Positions 20,318-29,415 of a stretch of DNA of 64,000 nucleotides are shown piece by piece. A program made the translations under genes and the position numbers. Each line of letters begins with the position of its first letter. Position 1 is the stretch's first letter. Where the stretch lies: positions 74,593,345 to 74,657,344 of the forward strand of contig NC_087065.1 of assembly GCF_963678635.1 (NCBI RefSeq). The letters are read 5' to 3'. The notes beneath the pieces are model-generated. The model was not told the origin of the DNA. It saw only the letters and a program-made list of their open reading frames with translations, and searched no databases. Source of the DNA: Symsagittifera roscoffensis (Eukaryota; Xenacoelomorpha; Acoela; Convolutidae).

Positions 20318-22975
20318 TTACGTGTTCCTTGACATGTGACGCTTCGCGCGTTCATACATCCAAGATGTCATCACTGCACGGAACCAAGGCATCAATCTTT
20401 GCCTTGACCATATTCTTTCAATGGCTTTAGGTATTCTCAGAACCTTGCAGGTGGTTCCGAAAAGATCCAATTCATGACTCATCTTCACGTTGCTCAACTG
20501 CTCAGGAGTCGGCACGGCCGTCTCCTGCTCACTTGTGTCTGCATTAGCCTCCAACCATCTCACTGCTAGCATGGCGCTAACCACCACGATTGACACTTGT
20601 TGATTCTGATCGGGCAACCCCGTGGAGTACAACTCCTCCACGTCCCAGACTAGGATCAGATTCCCGCGTTTGGGGTACCACAACGTCTGCGCCAAGCAGT
20701 GGCAAGGATACTCCCCATGGGTTCTCACTATGTTCCTTCGGGTCCGATACCCTGAGGCTCCCAGCAACGGTTCCACTTCCATCAGGATTCTATGTATATC
20801 GTCTTTCTCTTCTATGGTGGGGAATTCAGTGGGTAACGCTCCACTCGCTTTCTGCTTCTGGAACTCACTCACGTTGCCTTCGTTCAGTCTCATGAACTCT
20901 TCACCCACAACGTCTTGCAACTCGCCTTCGGATCTCTTCGGGACTGCCCGAAAGTTCTTTGCCAACAAGTCATATGACCTCTCTGACATTCTGGCCAACC
21001 TCACGCACTTTGGCACAGAGAAAAGTTGGTCAACCAACACTTGTTGCGTCCTCGCATCCATCACTACCATGTGCGTTGGATACTTGCTATTACAATATGG
21101 CGCGGAGCTTGAACCCACCATATATTTTGAACCAGTAGGTCTGTGATAGGCCTCACTATCCTTCAGATTCATTTCATTCTCTAGGGCTTCTCGCCAGCCT
21201 CCAATCTTTTGCTCTGTCTGTAATGCTCCAGGGAATATTTCCACGCTGAGGGACGTCACTAGCTCATGGGCACGCTCCAAGCGCTCGAGCGATTCTATCG
21301 AACTCGTCATGCTACAAAATCCCAAGGCTGTGATCAGGTTTACGTCCGTCACCCCATGGCAGTCCGCGACCAACTCCATGGCACTCTTATCTGACATGCT
21401 CAATCTTCCATATAATCGTGCCAGTTGTCGATGCTGCTCGCTTAGCGTAATCAGGCAGTGTCCCAGGTTACAAACATGTCCTTCCATCCCACTGTGTTGA
21501 GCCAAGCATGTGCCTTGCTTCAACCAATTACTCGATGTACCTTCCTCGGACAGCTCCGTGGACGGGTTGCTCTTCTTCTTCGTCAATCTCATGGCCAGCA
21601 GGTGTTGTATCATGGCCAGATCATGTAGACTCGCATCATCATCCCGGTCTAACATGATATCCGCGGTCATGTCCCAGATTAAGCCTGCGTTAGGATGGGG
21701 ACACCAAGAAGGCTTCATGAGTTCCCACATCACTACTAGACTGGTTTTCGAGGGACCGTCCCAAGAACCACAATCCAAACTCACTTGCCCTTTTAGCTCG
21801 GGAATCGAGGGTTCGACCACTCGTTCTTCCAAAATAATTCCAAGCTTGGGTTGTTCCACCATCAACATTCCAATTTCCTTAATCCGTTCAACCCAGAAGT
21901 TGAGCACTGTGACTTGCTCATAGTCGAAGTATGCTTCCCTGGCTTCTTCGTTCACGAAGGGATTATACGCCATCCCCGGTATGCCAGACACATATTGGAA
22001 CGACTTCAGTTTCCCTAGTGTTGCAAACTCCTTTTGTCCTCTGGCCGCTTCAATCAAGTCTCTGCTCACTCTCAATTCTTTGTTGGAGTATCTTCTCACC
22101 TCTTCCAACTTGCGATAGCTTTCCATATCATTCGACTCCTTGCTTGGCACGGTCAATGGCATGTCCTGATATAGCTCTAGGAGTGCCCTAAGGAAGTTCC
22201 TTTCGCAATCAACTCCCTTTTGCCGAATGATCTTTATACATTCTCCCAACACAGGAGTGGGGATGCGATCCACCACGAACCTGACAAAGCAAAGGGCATC
22301 CTTACGCTTAGCCCATGCTATCGCTGAATCGTCTTTCGAAATCAATGCTCGTAGAGCTTCCATTAACTCTAGCTCCTGTTCTCGTGACTTCGAGTCATTA
22401 CTGGCTTCATACTCCGCCTTTTTGATGCCCATCAAGCACCAAGCCAGTCGTACTTGCAGATCAGTTCTCACGCAAGGATGAGCCAGGTATGCTGCTACCG
22501 ACGCAGGTGCATTCATCGTCTCATCGAAGTATTTCTGGAGGGCCGCCCTCCAAGAACTCTCTAGCAGTTTTTCCAATCCAATTTCATTCGCTTCTGATGA
22601 CATTACTGTGCCATACTCTTTTCGATTGAAGTTAGAGTTCTCCGTAAGCCCTTTCAGATATTCTTGCATGGCCCGCTTTTCACTCCAAGCCATCAGGTGC
22701 CCTCTCGCGGAGTTCCTCGCTTTCAACATCTCCACATAACATCCTGCCGGATCTCCCATGTGGACCGATTCCGGCACAGTTATTCGACTGTACTCGACCA
22801 CGTCGAGTTGTCCTTCCAGTTTCAACTTGGCCATGTTGATTCGCGAGGGCCTATAATCTTCAAGTCCTCCAGATCCACATTGACTGATGATTTCCATTTC
22901 TAACTTAGTGTCTGCCAGGGCTCGCGCCGTCTTCTTCGATCTTGTGGCGGTTACGGTCAGACCTGCCAAGAGCAT
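20318..22975 (-). CDS. ORF-X of element B, 885 aa, unknown function
   Basis: Starts at an ATG (22975) 286 nt after the macro remnant and is uninterrupted. Predicted soluble and helical, with no signal peptide, no clear transmembrane span and no family I recognise. Residues about 130-400 align by eye with the giant frame 1-3516 of element A in the same order: a helix ending YFDET / FIQEM, a KLE / WRK segment after a Cys-containing helix, the DL..A.R...LK...EAY segment, and a GP...W.L..P block. Element B lacks the SGNH-like part that precedes ORF-X in A. Conservation of a long open frame in two diverged elements argues it is a functional cargo gene of the lineage. Confidence 0.82.
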   Translation of the reverse strand: MLLAGLTVTATRSKKTARALADTKLEMEIISQCGSGGLEDYRPSRINMAKLKLEGQLDVVEYSRITVPESVHMGDPAGCYVEMLKARNSARGHLMAWSEKRAMQEYLKGLTENSNFNRKEYGTVMSSEANEIGLEKLLESSWRAALQKYFDETMNAPASVAAYLAHPCVRTDLQVRLAWCLMGIKKAEYEASNDSKSREQELELMEALRALISKDDSAIAWAKRKDALCFVRFVVDRIPTPVLGECIKIIRQKGVDCERNFLRALLELYQDMPLTVPSKESNDMESYRKLEEVRRYSNKELRVSRDLIEAARGQKEFATLGKLKSFQYVSGIPGMAYNPFVNEEAREAYFDYEQVTVLNFWVERIKEIGMLMVEQPKLGIILEERVVEPSIPELKGQVSLDCGSWDGPSKTSLVVMWELMKPSWCPHPNAGLIWDMTADIMLDRDDDASLHDLAMIQHLLAMRLTKKKSNPSTELSEEGTSSNWLKQGTCLAQHSGMEGHVCNLGHCLITLSEQHRQLARLYGRLSMSDKSAMELVADCHGVTDVNLITALGFCSMTSSIESLERLERAHELVTSLSVEIFPGALQTEQKIGGWREALENEMNLKDSEAYHRPTGSKYMVGSSSAPYCNSKYPTHMVVMDARTQQVLVDQLFSVPKCVRLARMSERSYDLLAKNFRAVPKRSEGELQDVVGEEFMRLNEGNVSEFQKQKASGALPTEFPTIEEKDDIHRILMEVEPLLGASGYRTRRNIVRTHGEYPCHCLAQTLWYPKRGNLILVWDVEELYSTGLPDQNQQVSIVVVSAMLAVRWLEANADTSEQETAVPTPEQLSNVKMSHELDLFGTTCKVLRIPKAIERIWSRQRLMPWFRAVMTSWMYERAKRHMSRNT

Positions 22976-23261
22976 AGGGGGTATCAGATTCTCTTTTTCA
23001 ATTCTGATTTAAAATTTTAGCACCAAGGTGGATCGTCCACCTTTATCTTTGTCAGAGTAGCACGAATAAGCGCTGTCACCTTGATGACACAAACATAAAA
23101 CATATCATAACAATAACATAACATAAACACATAAACATCACACACCTATACTATCATATAAAAACCTAATTCCTAATACTGTACCTAAAACCTAACCTAA
23201 AACTTGACTCTAATTCTTATCGAGCAACTTAATAAAACCCACTTATCGCCGAGCGCAATTC
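22976..23261 (-). other. Spacer between macro remnant and ORF-X in element B, with hairpin
   Basis: AT-rich, non-coding. A perfect 8-bp stem with 3-nt loop lies at 23025-23043 (AAGGTGGA-TCG-TCCACCTT). Confidence 0.5.
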
Positions 23262-23540
23262 TTAGCATATGCTCAGATAGTATTTTTTATGTAAGTAAAC
23301 CTCTATGTCAGTCTCTGAAAATATCACATGCACAAGAGCGTACAACTCTCTCGGGTGTAGCTTCCCTCTATTGGGATCATAAACTGGCAACGAGAGAGAG
23401 GTCACACCTCTCTCAACCAGGAAATCCCTAAGTCGAGTCAAGGCCAATACCAAGCTCTCCGGATTCACGTGTTGCCTATCAGTAGCTTTCGTAACCAAAA
23501 AACACAAATATTTCCCTGGTATCTGTGATCGTCAGGATCG
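23262..23540 (-). pseudogene. Macro-like segment, second half only, element B
   Basis: The frame reads PGKYLCFLVTK, the long LALTRLRDFLVERG helix, SLPVYDPNRGKLHPREL and the final HLHKKYYLSI strand, closely matching element A. The first half of the domain is deleted, and the junction shifts the frame relative to the integrase frame that precedes it. Here the position matching OARD1 Lys84 is Lys, unlike Arg in A. Confidence 0.78.
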
Positions 23541-26500
23541 TCTCTTTTGGATCTGTCGGCAGATCATGGAGCCATTCGAGCACGCGCAAGTTTGTTAGTT
23601 CTTGCTCATGAGTCTGTTCCGCTTCTGGTTCGAACTCCACTTCCGGTTCTGATCGATCGTCGATCCAATCTTGATCCATATCGTTCACAAGGTCGATTTC
23701 TTCTAGCATCGCTACCTCGTCCAGCCCCACCAGCGAGTCTATGACATCACTCACTACTATCCGGTCTACAACGAAGTCCTCGCCATACGGATTGTATTTC
23801 TTCTGGTTTTTTCCTCTCTTACTTTGGCGTGTCTCCATAGTGAGCGGAAAGTCAGGCTGTATTCCTTTGTCAATTTCGGTTTGTTCCGGGCAATCCCAGT
23901 CTTCTTCGGCATAGGGTAGAGTTTCATCGTCCACCTCTACTCGCTCAGTCAACTCGAGATCCAGTGGTGGATCACAATCGTCCACCACCTCATTCCCGTC
24001 GTTCTTGTCGCGAGTACCCCTTTCATTCACTTCACAAGCAGGATCCACTATTAAATAGTCTCCCTCTTGCATGTCCGCTGGAATGCACCAATCCTCGGAC
24101 GAGGCGTTGTGTGGTTTGATATTCTCGTAATGAGCCGCTCTTCCTGTGCTCAGCCGATAAAAACGACCTCCTTGATGCACCTCTGTTATCTGAAATGGAC
24201 CACGCCATTTCTTTAATAGTTTCTTGGTTCCTTTTGGTGGAACCACTTCCTGGAACACCCAGACGTAATCGCCAACTGAGTAGGCTTTTGCATCGGCTGT
24301 TCTTTTATCAAACCTCCTTTTTTGTCTAATTTGCGCCTGTTGCGTATTCCTCCTGCATAAGTCATTAAGGTCCTGCTGTCTTCTAATAACGTCCCGCACG
24401 TACGTTTGCGGTGCTGTCCTCTTCCCTTCATATTCAGGGTAGAAGAACGTTAATGGGAGTGCTTTTTCGTGACCCGTCAGCATCAAATGCGGGCTTATTC
24501 CCGTAGTGGAATGCTCCGTGCTGTTGTAAGCACCCATCACTTGCGGCAAGTGCTTGTCCCAGTCATCCATATAGCGTGAGCAGTAGACTCTCAACATGGA
24601 TACCAGTGTGCGATTCTGCCTCTCGACTAGGCCATTCGTTTGCGGGTGATAAGTGGTCGAGTGGGCCTGCGCTACCTGCGACCTTTTCATTAACTCTTTC
24701 GTGAGATCACCTACGAATGCTTTGCCATTGTCCGATTGGAACGTGATGGGGCAGCCATGCCTTGCTATCCACACGTTTATCAAATGATCGCACGTTTCTT
24801 CTGCCGATGCTGTCATGCAGGGTGCTGCCTCCGCATACTTCGTAAAATGGTCGATCATTACCAGCACCTGATTATAGCCCGTTGCTGTCATGCAGATTTT
24901 CTGATGATCAATTTGCACCACTTCGTTGAAACCTGACGATTCTATTGACTGTAGGGGGAACCTTAGTTTCCTGGGATCCTTTGCCTGTTGACAAGACAGG
25001 CATGCGGCTATCCATTTCTCACAAGCCTTCTTCAATCCCGGCCATTCGAATCGTTTTTGTATCCTGTTATACACTTTGTCCACGACTTGATGGCCCATCT
25101 GATCATGTGAGCGAAAGAGCAATTCGGTCTGGTACAACTGCGGTAACACTATTGAATTGTATTTATAGAGGACCTTGTCCTCCTCTTTTCGCTTGCATGC
25201 AACGATTCCGTCCTTATTCAGGTACAACAAGTCGTTTCGCTTCAGGTAGAATTGCTTCAGGATTTTGTAGCTGTCTTCTTCCAAGTCTCCCTTGTCAGGT
25301 GCTCCATTCTCAATCCATCTCTTCAGACTGCTCGTCATTCTATCATTTCGTTGAGCCCTTAGGAGATCCGACAGCCTGTACCTGGCTTTCAAATACGTCT
25401 TCACCACGTTCATCTGCCCACTCATTATCTCCGGAGCATGAGCATCGTCCATCAACTTGACACACCATATCCTTTTCAAAGGCGTCGCTTCTTGCACAGA
25501 TGGTTCCAGATTGGTACGGACGACCGTACCATGTGGCAGCAATCTGGTTGGGCGTTTTGAAACTGCTATCAGCTCGAGCTCGTCTGCGGCATTATCTACC
25601 ACAGTGCCCTCTTCATCTGAGGTGTATCTGTCCCTGTCTGGATCCTGATGTGTTTCTCGGTCCAGCCCACGCTGCTTCCAGTCTACCAATAAGGAGTGGA
25701 TTGCGATCTCTGACATATCGGAGTTGGAAGCTGTTTCAGACGTGTTGTCCCAGGACTGGGGTCTCGAGTCACCACTTGAGTCGACTGATTCCTCAACATC
25801 ATATTCCAAGTTGTCTGAGATGTTTCTTGACTCCCCGAACAAAACTCTGTCCATCGGTCGCTTTGAACCCGACTCCCCGGACAAAATTCTGCCCCTAGGT
25901 GGTCTAGTCAACCTCTCCCCGGACAAGTCGTCCTGCACGGGCTCAAAGGTGTCTGACTCATCAGAGGAGACGTCCTTGACTGGCTCGAAGGTGTCAGACT
26001 CCCCGGACATTGTCTCGTCCATGGACGAACAATCTGGGCTTGGCTCGTATTCCTCTTTTGCATCCGTGAAGTGCACTCTCCTCGTGAAGCTAGATTTCGA
26101 CCTGATCCTGACTTCCTCAGCAGCTTGGTTTTGATTCGATGTTCCATATTCAGTGAACGAAGTTCTCAACAATACTTCTTTCGGCATCGAGGTCACCAGC
26201 TGGTTGACGATCGACCTGCAATCCCGTTCAACGCCTCGGCTGCGAATGGACACTGGCCTCTTCTCTGTTCTCTCGGTGACAGTCAACCTCTGCATGGTCT
26301 CCATCCATTCACGATCATGCCGATTCACTTCCCTATCCAACAAGTCACGGAGTTTTCCCATGACGTCCGGCGCCACGTTCACCGTCTTATTCAATAAAGC
26401 GATGCTGTTTATACCCAGCCTGGTCAGTTCTTGCTGTACCAAGTTGGATCGGACTAGCAGGTCCAACGGAACGGGTTCGCCTCTGGCTAAAAGCTTTATC

Positions 26501-26760
26501 TCCGCGGCCGTCTCCACTGGAAGGTCAGGGTGTCCAGGTATAGGATGTCCTGATTTGTCTAACCACCTAGTAAGTGGCAGCTTATCGTAGGTTTCTTTGT
26601 CCAGAAAGGAAAACCCGTCTTTGATCTCTGATTGGTTAGCCTGCTTCTCCTCGAGGCGCTCATAAAATTCTGTCTTTTTACTGAGGCTATCTGCGTTCTG
26701 GTGCTTGTCACGGTACGGTGCTCTATGATCATGTGGTATCCATCCAGGCGCACAATCCAA
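23479..26760 (-). CDS. pol: Element B pol: RNase H end, acidic insert, intact integrase, linker
   Basis: 1093 codons. It starts out of frame inside RNase H; homology begins at the DKHQNADSLSKK segment. Then about 330 acidic residues with repeated SGES/DTFEPV motifs, integrase HHCC (HDQMGHQ...CLSCQQ), the full DDE triad (VQIDHQK, SDNGKAF, GLVERQNRT), a WRGPF GPY/F module, and an acidic linker ending NLRVLEWLHDLP, the same linker that leads into the macro segment in element A. Here the linker runs straight into the deletion junction and stops. Integrase looks intact. Confidence 0.92.
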   Translation of the reverse strand: MDCAPGWIPHDHRAPYRDKHQNADSLSKKTEFYERLEEKQANQSEIKDGFSFLDKETYDKLPLTRWLDKSGHPIPGHPDLPVETAAEIKLLARGEPVPLDLLVRSNLVQQELTRLGINSIALLNKTVNVAPDVMGKLRDLLDREVNRHDREWMETMQRLTVTERTEKRPVSIRSRGVERDCRSIVNQLVTSMPKEVLLRTSFTEYGTSNQNQAAEEVRIRSKSSFTRRVHFTDAKEEYEPSPDCSSMDETMSGESDTFEPVKDVSSDESDTFEPVQDDLSGERLTRPPRGRILSGESGSKRPMDRVLFGESRNISDNLEYDVEESVDSSGDSRPQSWDNTSETASNSDMSEIAIHSLLVDWKQRGLDRETHQDPDRDRYTSDEEGTVVDNAADELELIAVSKRPTRLLPHGTVVRTNLEPSVQEATPLKRIWCVKLMDDAHAPEIMSGQMNVVKTYLKARYRLSDLLRAQRNDRMTSSLKRWIENGAPDKGDLEEDSYKILKQFYLKRNDLLYLNKDGIVACKRKEEDKVLYKYNSIVLPQLYQTELLFRSHDQMGHQVVDKVYNRIQKRFEWPGLKKACEKWIAACLSCQQAKDPRKLRFPLQSIESSGFNEVVQIDHQKICMTATGYNQVLVMIDHFTKYAEAAPCMTASAEETCDHLINVWIARHGCPITFQSDNGKAFVGDLTKELMKRSQVAQAHSTTYHPQTNGLVERQNRTLVSMLRVYCSRYMDDWDKHLPQVMGAYNSTEHSTTGISPHLMLTGHEKALPLTFFYPEYEGKRTAPQTYVRDVIRRQQDLNDLCRRNTQQAQIRQKRRFDKRTADAKAYSVGDYVWVFQEVVPPKGTKKLLKKWRGPFQITEVHQGGRFYRLSTGRAAHYENIKPHNASSEDWCIPADMQEGDYLIVDPACEVNERGTRDKNDGNEVVDDCDPPLDLELTERVEVDDETLPYAEEDWDCPEQTEIDKGIQPDFPLTMETRQSKRGKNQKKYNPYGEDFVVDRIVVSDVIDSLVGLDEVAMLEEIDLVNDMDQDWIDDRSEPEVEFEPEAEQTHEQELTNLRVLEWLHDLPTDPKETILTITDTREIFVFFGYESY

Positions 26761-27281
26761 CGACCAATATAGCTTTGGTCCATCGAATAGGTTTTCAGCC
26801 AGGCAAGGGCACGATTATCCACACGTAACTTGAAGGGAGCACTCCCCAAGTAGGCCCTGTATTTTTCCACGAAAGTGATCACCGCAAACATCTCCGCTTT
26901 TGGTGCGCCGTACTTCATTTCAGTATCACTCAGGACTTTACTCCCGTAGGCTATCGGACGAAGAACCGTTCTCCCGTTCCACTCCTGCTCCTGGTGAAGT
27001 ATGCCCGATATCGCAACCACTGATGCATCCGTGTCCAGCACGAACATTCCCTTCTCTTTTGGCATGCCGAGGACCGGTGCCTCGCAAAGTTCACGCTTGA
27101 TGTTTTCAAATGAAACTTGTGCCTCATCAGTCCAGGTGAACTTTTTGCCCTTGTTTCTCATCAGCCTCTGCATGGGGTATATCTTGTCAGCATACCCCTT
27201 TATGAACTCTCGATAATAATTTGCGAATCCCAGAAAACTCATCAGCTGTGTATCTGTCTTAGGTGCCTTCCAGGTCAGCAC
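26559..27281 (-). pseudogene. pol: Element B RT thumb and RNase H N-terminus
   Basis: Begins LTWKAPKTDTQLMSFLGFANYY, the connection after the RT palm, and continues through RNase H (LDTDASVVAISG) to IIEHRT, after which a frameshift near 26716 moves the frame to the 23479-26760 segment. The RT fingers and palm, including YxDD, are absent: about 0.95 kb is missing relative to element A, so this copy cannot make RT. Confidence 0.92.
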
Positions 27282-27285
27282 TGCT

Positions 27286-29415
27286 TCAACCGCTTACTCT
27301 TTTCATTATACATTCTTGGTTCGCATGTAATGGACATTTAGTTACATCAAACTTCTTCAAGTTCTCCACACTCAGAAAGTCTGTGTTCAGAGGCAAAGCG
27401 TAGCCAAGTTTCTTTCCCCTCTGTATTGTCACTGTTGTTGCTTCTGTGTTCAATAACACACTCACACACAGTCCGCTCTGAGTGAGTGAGAAGCTTCTTC
27501 CTAAAATAGCCGAGCTTTTACTGTTTGGGATTGGTACCAGACACACCTGTCTGTCATTGCTGAGTTCATTCAAGTTCCTCATCCTAAACGTCGCTACTAC
27601 GGCTTGGTTCGGTTTTAATCTAACTTTTCGATCCAGAAAAATCGGCACCTTGGCCTGATTAATTAAGATCTTATTGAGGGGTCTTTTCTCATACTTTCTT
27701 TCAGGATCCTTGATCCTAATCAATCCGTCATTGAGATCAATCGTGACGTCAAAGTTGCGAACAAAATCCCTTCCTAGGATGAACTGGTCGGATTCATCCA
27801 AATTCTCTACTACTAGGAAGCTCATCCAAAGATGTCTCCCTCCGAGCTGCAGTGAGATGATCGGGGTTCGTCCGGCGACATAGATCGCTCCCTGATTTGC
27901 AGCTGCCAACCTGATGTTTGTCGGTATGAGATCCGATCTTTCGAAACCCATGTCGGTCCAAGTTTTGACTGGCATGATACTAACCACTGCTCCCGTGTCT
28001 AGCAGTCCCTTTACTGAAAGTTGTCTGCCTTGCACGTCCAGAACGTGTGCGGCCAGATCGGCCTCGCAACCAATATGCACCGCATCTTGTTCGAGCATCG
28101 CGTTGTGTCCGATTCGTCTGACCTTCAGCTCCTCTTGACCAATGTATATCCGGCCAACCTGATCGTTCGCATCAGTTATGTGAGCTTTCGTGTAGATATT
28201 GATGCCATCCACATTCATCAGAATCAGGTAAGGGCCATGGACATCGATATAATGTCCGTCCACTTTCATCAGCCTCGGACCTCCCGTTGTGAGCAGCGCT
28301 CGCACTGCCCTGGAGTCCAGTTTGGGATCCTTCTCCTTCAGGTAGTCGGCATAGATGTCCAGGTGGATTAGCGTAATCTCGGATGGTTCACTCAAGTTCT
28401 TGACCACCTGGTGCCCTGCGACTGAGATGATGGACATTATTTTGGTCCCCGCCTTCGTCATGCCGAAAGTCTTGCCAGATATAACGTTCAGTTTTAGTCC
28501 CTGTTTCTTGGGCTCCTCTTTGTCTTCTGCTTTTGTCGCTTTACCGAGGACATTAAGACTCTCCCGAAGATCTGTGCTTTCCAGCTCCGACCTTACCCAT
28601 TGCTCCACTTCTTTCGTGGCAAGGTCCTGTTTGACATTCTGCAGCGCTGTCCTTGCCGCCAGGCCGTAATCCACCTTGAGTGGACTAGACGACTCTGCTT
28701 CGAGGTTCGAGGCTACCACCTCGTCAGGCCATGTCTTAACCTTTTTGGTCGCAAAGGTGCTCGGTGTCGTTTCCTTTCTCCGAGATTCAGCCTCGTTCAT
28801 CAGACGTGCTCGACTGGCCTTGACACCCGAAAGCGCCTCTTCGTGGCGGGGATGTTTCGCGTCCGCTACTGCGTCCCAAAATTGAGTACAATCCGACTTG
28901 AAGTGTCCCTCCAAATTACAGAAGAAACACCTCGGACCATATTTCATGATGAGCCCCCTGACGTACTCCTCATGATCCTCGTCGGTCGCGTCGGCGTCCT
29001 CGAGAAAGTGGCCTATGGCCTTCATGTTCTGTTTGTATGCAGAACACGCAGAAACGTGATGGTCCATCGAACCACAATTCGCGCACAACCTCCTCTTGTC
29101 CATGTCATCGCGAGGTTTGTACCAACTGGAATTCGCACCAGTGTTTGTCCCGCTATAGTTGCCATAATTGCTGTAACGGTTTTGCGCCCTCGGTTTTATG
29201 AGTAAATACTCGCGTGACTTCATACGCAAGTCGTCGGGCGTGGGTACCTGGTCAACCGACAGGGTGAAGTGAGTGGCCAACATCGTCTTCAGCTCCTCAC
29301 TCCTTACTCCATCCATAAACTTCGAAGCAATCGCCAATTTTCGCTCGGATATTCTCTCATCCGGGTTGCTTCTCCTCCTGAGCAATTCAAGGTCGTCCAA
29401 GAATTTATCTATTGA
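27286..29415 (-). CDS. gag-pro: Element B gag C-terminus, zinc knuckles and protease
   Basis: Open from directly after the gag TAA (29416-29418). Two CX2CX4HX4C knuckles (CANCGSMDHHVSAC, CFFCNLEGHFKSDC), a linker, then protease with DTGA (27988-27999) and ILGRDF. Gag and protease are in one frame here, without the frameshift seen in A. It ends near 27290 at the deletion that removes the RT core. Confidence 0.92.
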   Translation of the reverse strand, partial: SIDKFLDDLELLRRRSNPDERISERKLAIASKFMDGVRSEELKTMLATHFTLSVDQVPTPDDLRMKSREYLLIKPRAQNRYSNYGNYSGTNTGANSSWYKPRDDMDKRRLCANCGSMDHHVSACSAYKQNMKAIGHFLEDADATDEDHEEYVRGLIMKYGPRCFFCNLEGHFKSDCTQFWDAVADAKHPRHEEALSGVKASRARLMNEAESRRKETTPSTFATKKVKTWPDEVVASNLEAESSSPLKVDYGLAARTALQNVKQDLATKEVEQWVRSELESTDLRESLNVLGKATKAEDKEEPKKQGLKLNVISGKTFGMTKAGTKIMSIISVAGHQVVKNLSEPSEITLIHLDIYADYLKEKDPKLDSRAVRALLTTGGPRLMKVDGHYIDVHGPYLILMNVDGINIYTKAHITDANDQVGRIYIGQEELKVRRIGHNAMLEQDAVHIGCEADLAAHVLDVQGRQLSVKGLLDTGAVVSIMPVKTWTDMGFERSDLIPTNIRLAAANQGAIYVAGRTPIISLQLGGRHLWMSFLVVENLDESDQFILGRDFVRNFDVTIDLNDGLIRIKDPERKYEKRPLNKILINQAKVPIFLDRKVRLKPNQAVVATFRMRNLNELSNDRQVCLVPIPNSKSSAILGRSFSLTQSGLCVSVLLNTEATTVTIQRGKKLGYALPLNTDFLSVENLKKFDVTKCPLHANQECIMKRVSG

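Noticed and set aside
20318-22975. ORF-X as a retroviral envelope gene
   Set aside because: Position fits, but there is no signal peptide, no membrane anchor and no furin-like site.
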